This document shows, piece by piece, positions 22,875 to 36,024 of a stretch of 64,000 nt of DNA (position 1 is the first letter of the stretch; every line of letters begins with the position of its first letter). Source of the stretch: Lumbricus rubellus (taxonomy: Eukaryota > Annelida > Clitellata > Crassiclitellata > Lumbricidae); NCBI GenBank assembly GCA_945859605.1, contig OX243814.1, forward strand, positions 25,402,686 to 25,466,685, read 5' to 3'. The notes beneath the pieces were generated by a model. That model did not search any database. It was not told the DNA's origin and worked only from the letters and a program-made list of their open reading frames with translations. Made by a program: the position numbers and the translations under genes.

Positions 22875-23235
22875 CATAGGCGTAGGAGACATTTCAGCGC
22901 TGGGGGGGCAAAAATGAGACTTTTGCCCGAAAAAATTTTTTCGTCCGTCCGAAATCTTTAGAAAAATTTCCGTTACGTTTGCCCGAAAATTTTGACGACC
23001 TTTTTCTAGCCATCCGGCGGAAATCTTCTGAAATTTCCCGTTACTTTTTGCCCGAAAGGTTTTTTTTTTCGGGCAAGTCTGATTTTTCGGGCAAGAAGAC
23101 CCGGAAAAATAAAAAAAGTAAAACAATTTTAAAACTTTTTTTATTTTTTCGGGTCTGCCTGCCCGAAAAATCAGACTTGCCCGAAATTTGGGGGGGCATT
23201 TGCCCCCCCCTGGACCCCCGCCTCCTACGCCTATG
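22875..23235. mobile_element. hAT-like MITE, 361 bp
   Basis: Ends CATAGGCGTAGGAG and CTCCTACGCCTATG are perfect inverted repeats. The flanks are a perfect 8-bp duplication CTCTCAAC (22867-22874 and 23236-23243). The interior is palindromic around 'cccgaaaaattttt'-type motifs and has no coding capacity. Confidence 0.9.
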
Positions 23236-23807
23236 CTCTCAACCGGATTGTTTCAATAAAGACTATTATTGCAGGTCTAATGAACAACAAAACTTACATG
23301 GAATTGAGTTGCCTTTAATTTGGAGGGAAAGAGGGACAGAGGAAGGCCTAGACAAAAACTGCTGGACGGGATGATGGAAGAGGGATACAGAGAACTGAAC
23401 AGCGTGAAAAGTGGAAACATTGGACGTTTGGACCTGCCATGTCTTGGCAGAGAACGTAAAGAAGAAGAAGAAGAGTTGCCTTTAAAAGTTTAAAGGAAGT
23501 ATATAGGCTACATAGTATAACCAGGGACAATGAGTTGCATGCGCAATGATTTTCCTGTGTTTTTGGCAAACAGGGATTGCTGGTGTGAAGCATATCTGCA
23601 ATTCTGCATGTCTGAGGCGAAACATCAGCAGACCTCAGGAGGTCTTAGCGACTTGGAGCTAGGATGTCGTCGAGTCGAGCATGAATGAAATACCCCGAAA
23701 GTTAGAGAATTTTGGAACAGTATATGGAGCGTATATTTATGTCGCATTTAGTTCGTCAGGACTGTTTGTGTGCATGTGCGTGCACATGAGTGCAAGAGTA
23801 TGTGTGT

Positions 23808-23809
<2 letters not shown>

Positions 23810-23852
<43 letters not shown>
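23810..23852 (+). repeat. (GT)n microsatellite
   Basis: GT dinucleotide run. Confidence 0.95.
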
Positions 23853-23854
<2 letters not shown>

Positions 23855-24164
23855 TTCGTTTGTGTGACCTGTAAAGCCATTCGTCACTTGATAGCGGCTG
23901 ATGCAATTTCATTCAAACAATCACATAAATCACAATGAGGCATTTTAATGATTAGCATTTGGTATGGGCATGATACATCAAGTTGTCCAAGACGCATGTA
24001 TACTTATGCGAGAAGCCGTAGACCTATAATATAGTATATACTGCAGTCTGCAATTTTTGCTTACTGACAGATATAGGCCTAGGCCTTTAGAAAAACTCTA
24101 CCTCACTCTGCAAGACGATAAAGTCAGCATTCCTGTTGCCTCGCCGTTTCTTGATGTATACAAA

Positions 24165-24312
24165 GAAATTCCTGCTGCGTGGCTAATAAACATTAAATAA
24201 ACACCGTGTATACAGAACGACAGGCCCCATATTATTATTTTAAAAAAAATTCCTTCTACGAGGCTAATAAACACTAAACAAACACTACAGAACGACAGGC
24301 CCCATATTATTA
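24165..24312 (+). repeat. tandem duplication of about 80 bp
   Basis: 'gaggctaataaacactaaac' and 'acagaacgacaggccccata' recur at the same spacing in 24165-24240 and 24248-24312, so this is one local duplication. Confidence 0.8.
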
Positions 24313-24707
24313 TCAGTGCTGTAAGAAAGTCTCTTTCTTATACTGCAGCCGTTTTACGTGGCAGGCATTGTGCAATTTTGCGTGAAGCAGCCAGCGCGTG
24401 GTTTCGGTTCGTCAGCCAAGTGTTAAGACGTTTACAGGTCAACCGAATCCGTGAGGTTTTTTAAAAGCTGTTATGTGATATTATAGGTTATAGCCTATAC
24501 TGGATCTCAAGGCAACTTTCTAGACCAGGCTATGTAGAGTTTTGTAGCTCAACCATAGCAAATAGCCTAATAGTTTGCTTATGAAGTAGCCTATTGTGTT
24601 AAATGTCACCGATTTTTATCGATGTAGACATGTACGATCAAAACTCGGTTATTTTGAATAATTAAATTTTTATTGACGTCACGCAACGTTGCCTCCAGAC
24701 GTGTCTT

Positions 24708-24960
<253 letters not shown>

Positions 24961-25869
24961 CGGGAATTTATTTGGCTCCGCTTTGAGTAGGACACGGTGC
25001 GCTACGTGCCTGCGGAATGGTGGTTACACACATGTGGTGTGGTGGAGGGTTGAGGCTGTCAACGTCGAACGTGTCTGTCTGAATAGAAGGGAAAGAAGAC
25101 GGGGCTGTGACAATGATCACCAGCCCTCCCTATAGATAGAGGCGCCCCCTATAGATGGAATGCCTTAGATGCCAGGCTGTGGACTGTATGTAGACTGTAG
25201 AGAATCTACTGGTTGATGAAGAGCTGTGAATTAACGAGATGCATCATGGGCATAATGGGATGTTATGGCGGTCGTGTTTCGGTCGGTATGCGTCATTGGG
25301 GGAAATGACGATGGAAAACGTGATCCGGACAATTGAAAGACCTCAGACTCCCCCCCTGGGGACCCCCCAAATGCAAGATCGCCCGATCGATGGACGTGCA
25401 CCACCTGTGCTAATTAAAGCCAACGCACGCTGCCAGTGCTTCCCCCATCTCCTTCTGTAGGCCTAACCGTCTCATCGTTAACCTATTATCACGCATGTGG
25501 TAAATACGAAAAAGCTCATAGCTATATATATGCCTAGTTTAAAAAATTCATGTTGATGATAAAATGAACTTTCTGCTGAGACTAGATGCACGACTGAACA
25601 TTGAACAAGCTTTACTATCTTGATCAGATCATTTCAATTAGTTTTGCTATTTCCTCCAGTTTTCTGTTGGCGTCGATATCACTAGGGAGCCATTATCTAA
25701 AAATATTAGCCGACGAGATAGCCTAAATTTGATGTTTCTCTGATTTCCGCTTTCACAATCTGTTTGTCTATCACTGTTCACTTGTCTGTGACTCAATTCT
25801 TCCTTTGTGTTCTGTCAAACCTAGGTCTCTGGTCCAAATAGTCGTCGCTTATAAATGCAGCTCAACATA

Positions 25870-26885
25870 CACCGTGAGGCATAAAAAAGGAAGCCCCTAG
25901 AAAAATCGTTATTATTTTAACAATTTTCGCACAATGTCAATGAAATTCAGGAAAATTATAGCTAAGTAGCAAGCAATGTGACAAAATTAAAGTGTTTACA
26001 ATTTACTGCACGCCTTTAGCTTCTACGCATGCGCGAAGTCGCTTGCGCCATTCACGCACCGCCGAGTCAATAATTCGCTGGTCAAGATCGTTCCAAGCTT
26101 GCAGTCACCTTTTTTGCGTCGCTACCCAGCCTGCCTAGTGCATTTCATCTGGTTCACGGACGAAAATTTATTCACAGTTGCTTCTCATAGCAATACTCAA
26201 AATGTAGCAGTTGGAACTCGAAAGAAAGATAGCCTATTGCAGCCGACCGCCTTTTACGCACACGTCCGACGTTTAGCAAATCTCTGATGGTGTCGGTCAG
26301 TGTTTCTTCTCTGGGGCGCACGTCAATTCACTTTGTTAAACCGGGGGTAAAACTCAAATGGCATACAGAGACGTTTCATTTATGTAAGGCCTATCTGAAA
26401 TTCGAGAACTCTCTGAATTTTACATTTTCCTGCAATATGGTTTCCAGCGAACAGAGTTCGAGAAACGGTTGCACTTCTGACAAATGAAGCTCCTGACTTC
26501 ATAATTCCTACATTACGGCCCCCTAACAGCACAGACCTGAATCCCGTCGATTATAAAATACGGGGATGCATGGCATTGCATGCATGAGATACCGGTAGTG
26601 TACAAAACAAAAGTTCGTGACGTTGAAGATCTTCGCAAGCGCTGTGAATCATGCAAACTTGGAACGATCTTGACCAGCGAATTATTGATTCGGCGTTGCG
26701 TGAATGGCACAAGCGACTTCGCGCATGCGTAGAAGCTAAAGGCGGACAGGAAATTGTAAAAACTTTAATTTCTCTACATTGTTTGCTATTTAGCTATAAT
26801 TTTCCTGAATTTCATTGACATTGTGTGAAAATTGTTAAAATAATAACGATTATTCTTGGGGCTTCCTTTTTTATGCCTCACGGTG
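25870..26885 (+). mobile_element. mariner-type element with duplicated 3' end
   Basis: Ends CACCGTGAGGCATAAAAAAG and complement, TA duplications at 25868-25869 and 26886-26887. The left arm (25870-26100) is an inverted copy of the right arm (26653-26885), including transposase C-terminal coding sequence, so the original 5' end has been replaced by a copy of the 3' end. Confidence 0.87.
26120..26745 (+). pseudogene. mariner-type transposase pseudogene
   Basis: In broken frames it carries WFTDENLFTVA (second catalytic Asp region), VSVSSLGRTSIHFVKPGVK, then PPNSTDLNPVDYKI (third catalytic Asp) and DLDQRIIDSALREWHKRLRA. The segment between the 'PGvK' block and 'DFIIP' is largely deleted or altered. 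The last residues are duplicated in reverse at 26010-26100. Not functional. Confidence 0.75.
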
Positions 26886-26887
26886 TA

Positions 26888-29800
26888 TAATAGACTGCAT
26901 GCGACAAGCAGGCAACCGAATAGTGAATGGTGACATTGGTGAGTGATCTCTGTTAGCTTAATAAAGCCTGCACACATTAATTCAGGAGTGCATAAAGGTG
27001 AAGAGGAGCATTTGCATAACTGGATCATATATTCACACTTGCTCAGGTCCCTGCAAGCTCAAGTATATAACCTAGGTCGTTGCGGTGAGTGAAACACAAA
27101 AGAAGCTGTAACAAATGGTTACATTAAATGACAAATTCAAACAAGTGACTGGACGCGCTGGACACGGGGTCGACGAGTGCAGCTGGTCATACCACCGACA
27201 CCCCCCACAGTTGGACACGTCGCAGCTTTAATTAATGCTCGTATAAATGTATGCACATGTGTACTGTAGCCACACACGTATACACACACACGCATAATAA
27301 GGGAATTATATATATTATATAATATATATAGGGCTACTATGTAGTGTGTGTGCGTGTGTGTGCTGCGCATGTGATTTACTGGACACGCGCGTCAATTTGC
27401 ACAACAAACCGGAACTTTCGTGCGGTATCAGCTTCTGCTGGTCGAGTGTAGGTTATTATTGCTCCGGTCCACTATACAGTAGACCCTATACACTGACATA
27501 CAGAGACGTTCACATCATACAAACTTAAGTGACAAATTTGCATAGCCTACATTACATAGCCTACATTGTATGGACGTGTAATTTACAAACGACCTGCAAT
27601 GTTGTTAATCATTTACATAGGCCCTAATTATAGGCGATTAGAAAGCGGCAAGACTGTATAATATGCAGTGAAAACGTTGAAACCATGTTGCCATAAAGCA
27701 TGGACGAGTAGTTAATTGTAGTTGACTAGGCAATTATTGTAGTTGACTAGGTAATTTAATGCATCTGTGACCCGCTTCCTATACGTGATTATTCGTAATA
27801 ATAGAGTTTTATGACGAAATAATACATCAGATGTTGCCTAAACGTGAAATTACGCGAATATAATAACAGCAGATATTTATGTAATAAAGTTGTCTAATTA
27901 TGTTTATGTATGATAGCTAATTTAAACTACCTCACTAAGTCATTGTGATATTTTATGTTGTCAAACACACACACAATCATGTAAGCACATGACCACATCT
28001 AACTTTTGGTAGGTTTTCAATTTTGTTAGACTACATACATAGGCCTAACCGTCCTTCCTCTTGATAATTTGTTAACTACTATAGTTCTAGCCCAGTATAC
28101 ATGAAGTATTGGCTTAATAATGTCATTTCTATTTGTGACGATAGTCGCTGTAAGCTTAGTCACTCAATGCCAGTTTCCCTACTTGCCCTTTATTCTGGAC
28201 CGATCCTGTCCCTTAGGGCTTAATAGGCTCAGGCTACATAATAGCGTACCACCATATAATAATACGCGTGTGCAGTCCAGATATAGGCTAATGACGAATA
28301 GGACGGCAATCAGGGCTGAACCCTTTAACGACCAAAGTGTAGTGAATGGTATTGGAAGCCTTTGCCTTTGGTCGGTAAATGGTTAATCTGGACGATCATG
28401 GACGGCGTCCATGCACTTAATGTTAAAATCTGTACACCGTCTTGCCACTTATTAGGCCAGCACACCCTGGAAAAGGAAGGGACGTCCAGCCTCCCGACAT
28501 TTCTTTTGAATCTTTTCTGTACTTAAATCATTGGCTGCAATGCGTGTTTCGACAGTGCAGAACAGAGTCGTCGTATACGGATATACAAGAAGAGGCTTTC
28601 GACGACGTTTCAAGAGAATTTTTTAATTGTACCGAGTGTAAACAATTTTGTATTTGGCCCGGAAAGAGAATTACAGAAGCAGTCTATAAAAACACTAATC
28701 CTTATATGCCAAACTGATCCAGACACTGTATTGGGCCGCTGTGTATAGGGATAGAATCCCTTGATGTAAGTCGCTGAGACTCACGGTTGTTCCGTCAAAT
28801 AGAAATGGAAAGATGGATGCGTTTGAATCAGATGGTCAGATAGACAGTCAGTCAAACAGAGAAGAAGACAAAGCATCATCTTAAATGTTGCGTTTGATTG
28901 ATACAGTCAATTTAATTAATTAGTGAGTCTATCAATGCAGCCTTTCAAGCATGTATATAGCCTACTTAGCGTATACTCTTTAAGCTACAACGTGAAGATC
29001 GACTTTGGTTCAAATTTTCTCTTTCTAAACAAAACCTGATTATCTTCGACCTATTTCACATACAGAATAATACCACTCATTACAGAAAGCTTTATGACGG
29101 AAAACCTTACAATAAATTGTGTACACAACCTAAACAAGCGATGTCGTACACACATAAGCTTAGTGTACGAACGAATTAATATCTTCCTCTTTAAAAGCAT
29201 TTAAGCAGGCACAGCTATCAACATCTTTGTCAGTATTTCTGCATGCGCTTATAGGCAAAAGCCATATTCATTCAACGAAGACTCAAGCTCAACCAAAGTG
29301 AAAAAATATAGTCAAAAATCATAAGCAGCTGAAAGACGATTAATTCACACAATTATTCGTTGCAAAAACGTAAACACCTGAATTGTTTGGAATCAAAATA
29401 ATGCACTAAAATGCACATCTTCGCAAGTTGAACTCCTATATAGAAAACTGCATGCAGCACCAGACGACTAAGCTTCGATGGCTGCTAACAGAAGGCACTA
29501 TACACATACCACATCTGTAAAACGATACCTGACTTATAATCAGCCTATGTCTGCCCAGTGGCGGATACAGAAATTTTTTAGGATTGGGGAGCAAACATTT
29601 TGGTCATTTGGTCTTTTTTGGTCTTTCACGGAAAATATAATGACTTTTGGTCTTTCTCACACAAATTTCTTTTAAAAAACCGTGGCAACCAACTCCGGCT
29701 TTTACAGCTTGTTGAAACATACATTACTATTTTTTATTAAATAAATATCTATGAAAACTGAGCTTATACGGTATGTCTCACTCGTATGAGGTACTTGCAG

Positions 29801-30743
29801 ACCACACTAACTGTTCTGTGTCCGAGTGTGGCGTCAGACATTAAATGTTCTAAAGTTACAATCATATAGCGCTATCCATCAATTCAAGCATTTGGAAATT
29901 GTGTTTTTAAAATGACATGTAAAGGACTATAAGGTCGCGTTAACAGAAATTAGCAACATCAGAAAACAAAAGCCCTAATATCCCTGAGGAGCTTCTATAT
30001 GTAGGCCTAAGGTCTTTGAGCCGCCAAGAAAAAACCTAAAACTTCTCTGCCACTTATGCATGGTAAGTCCTGTCTGCCTATTCTAGAATAAACTGCAGTT
30101 GTTCTCGAGTGTTAAAAAATGCACTGACAATTAGACCTCTACACTCTACAGTATTATGTACACATGTCAAACGTTTTCAGAGCCAACACAAGCTATTAAG
30201 TTATATTATCGCTAATAAAACTATACTTAGCACCAAGAACTCAATTAATGCGCATGAGGTACATTGAAATTGTAGCACAGTGTTCACTGCTTCAGTATTG
30301 AGCAAAATAAATAAATTCCTTCCGTCCTAATGACACACAGATCCTGCAGTCCTTTCCAATTAAGGCGTGAAATTCTCCAACGGCTCGAGATTCATCGTAC
30401 ATCCACGGTAAGCTTACAAAACTATACCAGCTAAAAAAAAGCCTGCAGTATTATAGACTGACAATGCATGTTTGTATTTAACTCCATCGTCTTATAAAAC
30501 CATAAACCGAGTTTGTCCTTGACCTGATAATTATAATTCATATAGCCTAAAGCCGTCTTGACATTAAGCAACTATATATTCCAGAGAAATCTGAGGCCAT
30601 ATAATGGTTATGTTTATCTGAGACCAAAATTAAAGGCAATTGCACGCACCAGAAGCAGAAATAAAACCCACTCATCACCGCATGAAGAGAAATGGTGCAA
30701 TAATCATGGTGAGCAAACCATAATAGGCTATAATATAATAAGA
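26888..30743. other. no gene recognised
   Basis: Nearly 4 kb of AT-rich sequence upstream (plus sense) of the bZIP 3' end. Two short plus-strand frames, 28120-28386 (hydrophobic MSFLFVTIVAVSLV start) and near 28442-28717, resemble possible exons but match no family. It may contain 3' UTR or regulatory DNA of the bZIP gene. Confidence 0.4.
29556..29715 (+). repeat. hAT-like repeat, truncated
   Basis: Starts CAGTGGCGGATACAGAAAT and shares ordered blocks with 4183-4345, ending near 'cgtggcaaccaactccgg'. No matching right terminus or target duplication was found. Confidence 0.45.
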
Positions 30744-30751
30744 TCAGCGGC

Positions 30752-31046
30752 CATGGGCGCCCACACATAGGGGCAAGAGGGGGCACTTGTCCCCCTGGAA
30801 AGTTGAAACCTATTTTTTATAACTGCTACTTTTTGGTTGTTAACAAATTTCTTTGCACTAAAGAAACTATATTCATAATAAAAATTACAAGAGAGTGAAA
30901 CTGAGACATTTAGAAAACCTATATGAAAAATACTCCTGCATGTTCTAAATTTCCTGATTTGCATTTTCAACTTCATACTACAAAAAACTTCCACCGTGAC
31001 CATCGAGATTTTCCCCCTCCTGCAAAAATTTATGAGGGCGCCCATG
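30752..31046. mobile_element. short hAT-like non-autonomous element next to the bZIP gene
   Basis: A 295-bp element with terminal inverted repeats CATGGGCGCCC and GGGCGCCCATG. It is flanked by a perfect 8-bp duplication TCAGCGGC (30744-30751 and 31047-31054). The 8-bp duplication fits hAT; the P superfamily also makes 8-bp duplications. There is no transposase frame. It sits 36 bp past the bZIP stop codon, so it probably lies in the transcript's 3' UTR. Confidence 0.85.
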
Positions 31047-31081
31047 TCAGCGGCCATTGTATACTGCTCATAATAATATTA

Positions 31082-32434
31082 TCATCGTTGAGGATCTGCC
31101 CGACCATAGAGTAGATTGTGTAGTTCGGCCGACTCCCTTCTCAACAGAAGTAGTTCGGCCTTGAGCGTAATGTTTTCCTGTTCGAGCATCGCTGCCCTCG
31201 CTGCTATCTCCTCCTCCTTATGTCGCCTCGCATCCCTCGACCTCTTCGCCGCCTCGTTGTTCTTCCGCCTTCTCTCCACATAAGCTGGATCCTTCTCCTC
31301 AGAATGACTTCGCTCGCTGTTACGCGACGATGCAATTATCCTTCCGCTGGTGCTGTCTCGACTACAGTCATCGTCCGCTGCAGCCCTGATGGGACCTACA
31401 GCCAGCTGCTGAAACCCGGAGGAGGGATGCGGAGAGAGATGAGGGCTGCTTGCAAGGGTCGTCGTTGTTGGGTCAGAACGTCGTAGACCTCTTCGACGTC
31501 GGCGCTGAATGTAGGATGGAAAGGCAGCTGCTGCTGCGGCTGAATGGAAGTCCATGTGAAGAAGAGGAGGAGGATGAGTGGAGGAACGTGGAAGGCTGGA
31601 CCCGGAGGCTGCGTCCGTTAGAAGCGGTTGGCCTAGACCGGGGAAGCCCCGGATGAAGGGACTGACCGCTGCAGCCGTTGCTGCTGCCACTGCTGCGGCG
31701 TTGAAGGGAAACGTTCCGATAGATGGTGCGGGGGTCATTTCGATGAAGTGTGGAGGGGGTCGATGGTGGTGTGTTGTGGCAGCGACGAAGGGAGAGACCC
31801 CGTGTAATGAGGAGGACTGATGAGCAAATGAGGAATACGGTGAATTATAGTCAACGACGCGTCTCCTTGTAAACGATCGTCGAACATCTTTCAATTGTTG
31901 TCGTTGCTGTTGATCGCTGTCGTCGGTAGAGGTCCTGGCGGTTGCTGCAGTGGGTGATGTCGACTCAACGTTATGCTTAGTCTCTGTTGTTACCGTCATC
32001 GTCGTCGTACCAGGCAATGTCCGATTAAGTGTCCTATGAGGAAGTATTGTATCCGCCAACGTCGTCGTTGCCACCGTGACATCGTCAGTGCTTGAGTAAC
32101 ACGATTCCACCACCCTTGCGATTAGGGTGGAAGTAGTGGGTGGTTGTCGGGTTCTGTTACACGGAGACGAGGGTCGCGAATTAGGAAGGGTCGACGAAGG
32201 GGAGTTAGGAGGAGTGGCGGATGGCAGTAGTCGCTTAGTGGAAAGATCAAGGACTTCGCACTGGATCTCTATGCTTGAAGGGCAAGGTTTGAGGTCATTT
32301 GAAGGACAAGGTGGCTTGAGGTCATTTGAAGGGCAAGGCTTGAGGTCATTTGAAGGACAAGGTGGCTTGAGGTCATTGCCATTCTGTCTCGTTGTATCCA
32401 TCTTCTTTCGCCTTCTACAAGTTTCAACCAACAT
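31082..32434 (-). CDS. bZIP transcription factor, PAR/Giant/CES-2-like
   Basis: Open frame of 450 residues on the minus strand with no visible intron. The C-terminus is a bZIP domain: approach motif [10 protein letters not shown] from about residue 382, basic region [13 protein letters not shown] at 392-404, then a zipper with leucines at 417, 424, 431 and 438. This places it in the PAR/E4BP4/Giant/CES-2 group of nuclear DNA-binding factors. A VLDLS motif at 61-65 fits the PxDLS-type CtBP co-repressor site, so a repressor role is inferred. Residues 20-53 are two copies of a 17-residue [17 protein letters not shown] block. The middle is rich in Ser, Thr, Pro and His with an alanine-rich tract. 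The first ATG has G at -3 but T at +4; the ATG at 32401 (residue 12) has A at -3 and G at +4 and may be the true start. An upstream exon cannot be excluded. A short transposable element begins 36 bp beyond the stop, probably in the 3' UTR. Confidence 0.85.
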   Translation of the reverse strand: MLVETCRRRKKMDTTRQNGNDLKPPCPSNDLKPCPSNDLKPPCPSNDLKPCPSSIEIQCEVLDLSTKRLLPSATPPNSPSSTLPNSRPSSPCNRTRQPPTTSTLIARVVESCYSSTDDVTVATTTLADTILPHRTLNRTLPGTTTMTVTTETKHNVESTSPTAATARTSTDDSDQQQRQQLKDVRRSFTRRRVVDYNSPYSSFAHQSSSLHGVSPFVAATTHHHRPPPHFIEMTPAPSIGTFPFNAAAVAAATAAAVSPFIRGFPGLGQPLLTDAASGSSLPRSSTHPPPLLHMDFHSAAAAAAFPSYIQRRRRRGLRRSDPTTTTLASSPHLSPHPSSGFQQLAVGPIRAAADDDCSRDSTSGRIIASSRNSERSHSEEKDPAYVERRRKNNEAAKRSRDARRHKEEEIAARAAMLEQENITLKAELLLLRRESAELHNLLYGRADPQR

Positions 32435-33029
32435 GACGAAGTATTAAACTGATTTCAAAGTTCAAAACGAAATAATGCAATTTCAGTAATAAGAGAAATG
32501 ATAAAATTATCCATTACCGTTACTGGAATTTACTGGCCTATACTACATCATAACCCTTACCTTTTGCCACGTAATTAACCAGGTGCTGATTAGTCTCTAT
32601 CCTATAAACAATAATTTAAACAAAAATCAATTTTACCAACATTGGTTTAGAACTTTAGATAAACTGCCGTGTTAGAAATAGCTGAAGTCATGACATTTAT
32701 ACTAACTAATGACCATGCTCCATTGGTTTAAACTGTCTTATGCAATAATATTGGGCGGCCCCGCTAGCGAGACAATTATTATGTGTTTCTTTGGGTTTCC
32801 CCATTGTCACCAATTATGAGTTTTATTACTAAAGTGAGTCATAATGTGTTGCTGTCATGATTGGTGTATAACAAAAGTGTCTTGAATTGAATTCAACTGA
32901 AGTCAATAGTATCACTGGCAGCAGCACTTAAGAGCTTTCATATTAATTATTATTTCAACCAAAGAACTGCAGTCGTCAATGTTACTCTATTATACATGTA
33001 TATACACAAAGTTAGCCGAGAAAGAAATC

Positions 33030-33031
33030 GA

Positions 33032-33067
<36 letters not shown>

Positions 33068-33092
33068 GCGCACACACACACACACACACACA
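33030..33092 (+). repeat. (CA)n microsatellite
   Basis: CA dinucleotide run with CG interruptions. Confidence 0.95.
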
Positions 33093-33915
33093 ATACAACA
33101 ACAACAGTTAATTAACTAAGCTTAGCCTATAGCATTTATATTTTGCCGGAGTTCAGCGACGTTACACTCAGTTCAAACTTATCCAAAACTGAAGCAGTTG
33201 CAATACACGCCACGAAAACTGCAAGCATGCCTCAATAAAGAATGCAACGTTAGTTTAGTCCTGGTCCAGACAGTTTGAAGTAGGGCCTATAATTATAGGC
33301 CTATAGTCGAACATAACGTATATTATGTTACATGTGAACCACAGAAACTGTCTCATATAGTTCCCTACATGACCGAGGTCTACTGTAACAGCCTATAATA
33401 CTTTCAGTTGTCGAAACGAAATTCTTCGAACGAGATATATAGGCTAATGGGCCACAATAACAGGCTGCATAACTCAGAACTCAGTTATCCATATATTTAT
33501 GTAGGCTGCATTATGTGGCCTAGACTATAGGCTACATAATATGTATTACATATATTATAAGCTGCAATTTCGTACAAAACACAACAATGTCTAAAACGTT
33601 CCTACACAATAGTAGGCCAGCTTACAACCTTGCATTAGGCCTACTGACACGCCAGCACTCGCAGGCTCACCCACCCAGGCTTGAACATAAATGAACTAAA
33701 TCATGTCGCCCGTCACCGTTGATACAGATATGCAATTAAAGAGGACTTAACCGGAGCACTGCAGCACGTCTTGTGAAATACAGACCAACATACTTAGGTC
33801 TGCATAGTACAGCATATATCTATACTGCAGGCTAATTGTAAGTTGAACATCAAACGGCTGAGAACGGTGAACAGGAAAAGACGTGGACACGTCATCCGCG
33901 CATTACACACTAAAT

Positions 33916-34018
33916 ACACACACACACACGCACGCACGCACACACACACACACACGCGCGCACAACACACACACACACATACACACACACACATATATAT
34001 ATATTATATATATATACA
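33916..34018 (+). repeat. (CA)n then (TA)n compound microsatellite
   Basis: CA repeats with CG patches followed by AT repeats. Confidence 0.93.
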
Positions 34019-34283
34019 CTAATAGGCCTACATTTACTAGCATCTTGCCTGCTGATTGGACTGAAACACGTGAGATTCTAATATTGGTAAAACTAAACAA
34101 ATGCCTACATTATAGGCTCATGAACGCCTACATGCACACCTTAGGTGCACGCTCATGCATGAGTGCATAATTCTCTACTATATAAGTGTATATAGATACA
34201 TAATATTCATATAAACGTTTGAAATAAAATGCGGACTATCCGTGTCTGCACGAGCTACTGTTAAGTATAATTATATATATATA

Positions 34284-35287
34284 CAGGGTGGGCCAAAAAA
34301 AGTGAGAACATCGCGTAAAAAGTAGTATAATTGCATCAAAACTTGTTTCACTGTATCCAAAATAGCTTAAATTGTTTGCTCATTCACTTACTTACCTAAT
34401 TAGCTATATGATGTCTTTATTTCGACGCATTTTAAAGCAAAATTTACAACTCTAAACGTACAAGCGTGTAATCGGGCAGAAGCTCAATGAAAATGTCACT
34501 TTGAAACGCTTGCAACGCAGTCGGCAGCTACTTGGGCGGTTTCCTAATGAGATAAGTGTACGATCGAAGCATCTGGTTTACAGACGAAAAGACATTCACC
34601 GATGCCACTCCAGTTAACTGTTTATTCCGTTGAAACAAAGAAAAATGTAAGTTCAGGAAAGTCGACTCATACGAGAACGTGACCATTTCAGCCGCGCGGT
34701 ATCTTTTATATCAGTTGGTGTGTCTTGAATGGGTAAAACTAATATTGTGTTCGTTGAACCAGGCGCCAAAGTAAACAGTGAATACTATTGTGGACATGTT
34801 CTGAGACAAGGCGATATGTGATTGCCATAACTGGACATTACAGCAGCAAGATGGAGCTCCATCTCATACAGCGAAAAATACAATCAACTTTCTTTGGCAG
34901 GAGAATGTTAACTTCATCGAGCCAGACATGTGGCCATCGAACAGTTGTGATTTAAACACAGTAGACTATGCCATATGGGGTGCTTTGCAAGAAAAAGTCT
35001 ACCTTCGGCGAAAATTTACCACAGTTGAGCAGCTCAAGTTGGCAATAATCGAACTTCGAAGAATGAAGAAATCTGGGACAGCGTTTTATTGACATGCAGT
35101 AGCATAAACGAGTGGCGTCGACGCTTAGAAAAACTCGTTGAGAAGCAAGGAGGACACATTGAACATGATTTTTGATTAGCTAAATACTTGGCAAACAAAA
35201 ATATATGAAAACAATATAATTAATTGAATTATATTTGTAAATAACTCGTATTCTACTAGGTGTTCTCACTTTTTTTGGCCCACCCTG
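34284..35287 (+). mobile_element. mariner-type element, DD37D
   Basis: A 1004-bp element with ends CAGGGTGGGCCAAAAAAAGT and complement, TA duplications at 34282-34283 and 35288-35289. It carries one transposase pseudogene. Unlike several neighbours its arms are short, so it is close to the original architecture. Confidence 0.9.
34560..35176 (+). pseudogene. DD37D transposase pseudogene
   Basis: Readable motifs in order: WFTDEKTFTDATPVN (Asp region 1 or 2), QQDGAPSHTAKNT, CDLNTVDYAIWG and 'EWRRRLEK'-like C-terminus. From the Asp of QQDGA to the Asp of TVDY there are exactly 37 residues in one open stretch, giving the DD37D (maT-type) signature. Stops and shifts upstream (for example after NCLFR) make it inactive. 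The N-terminal DNA-binding part is mostly lost. Confidence 0.8.
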
Positions 35288-36024
35288 TATACATACATGT
35301 ATATATGCTTCTATGGCATAACTTAATAAGAACTGGGCCTAAGTAGGCCTAGATTGAGATGCCGACTGACTTTCAATCACAGGACGCCCATGCAATGCAT
35401 GCATACATTGCACAGTACAACACAATCGTATATACTGGGTAAATTTGTACACTGTGACTAAACACTGGAAAAAGAACTAGATCCTTCAGCAACTGATCGC
35501 TATTTCTAGACAGAGTAGGCCTAGGCTAATTCTTGGTAACGGCTGATTGAGAAATCATGCGAAGTGCAAACATCGAATAGGTGAGATCAAGTTTACACAA
35601 GCAAGGAGCCCCTATTATGCGTGCGTTACCAATCATAAACCTATTACCAATAGAACGCACATCCCATAACTCGACTATAATTATAGCATAATAAGACAAG
35701 ATGGGTGGCCCCGATCATTTGCATGACGTGAGCACGTGAAAATCTAACAAGCACGAAGTCTATTGCGGTAACTGGGCATAGATAGGAGATCAAAAACGCC
35801 GCTAGTTCCACGGGTTAAAATGTGAAACCAAATTTCTTGTATTTCCCTTTAGACCTTAAAAACAGACGGTTGGAGGCCTGCCCTCAAAATTGAACTGCAT
35901 GCATGCATGTGCCGTATGATAGGTTTATTAACTCTAAAATGTTTTCAATGTCGTAACAATTACACATTGAGAAATGTTTATTTATTGCCTATTTATTCAT
36001 TTTATTAATTTCTCGCATTACTAC

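Larger units (their letters stand above)
23244..24700. other. no gene; possible LINE 3' end at 23320-23470
   Basis: The stretch 23320-23470 ends in (GAA)n and could be a decayed non-LTR 3' end, but no domain is readable. The rest is simple and tandem repeats plus AT-rich sequence. Confidence 0.35.
32435..34281. other. upstream region of the bZIP gene
   Basis: Non-coding AT-rich DNA 5' of the bZIP frame with a minus-strand CCAAT near 32730 and CA microsatellites. No convincing TATA box or upstream exon was found. Confidence 0.4.
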
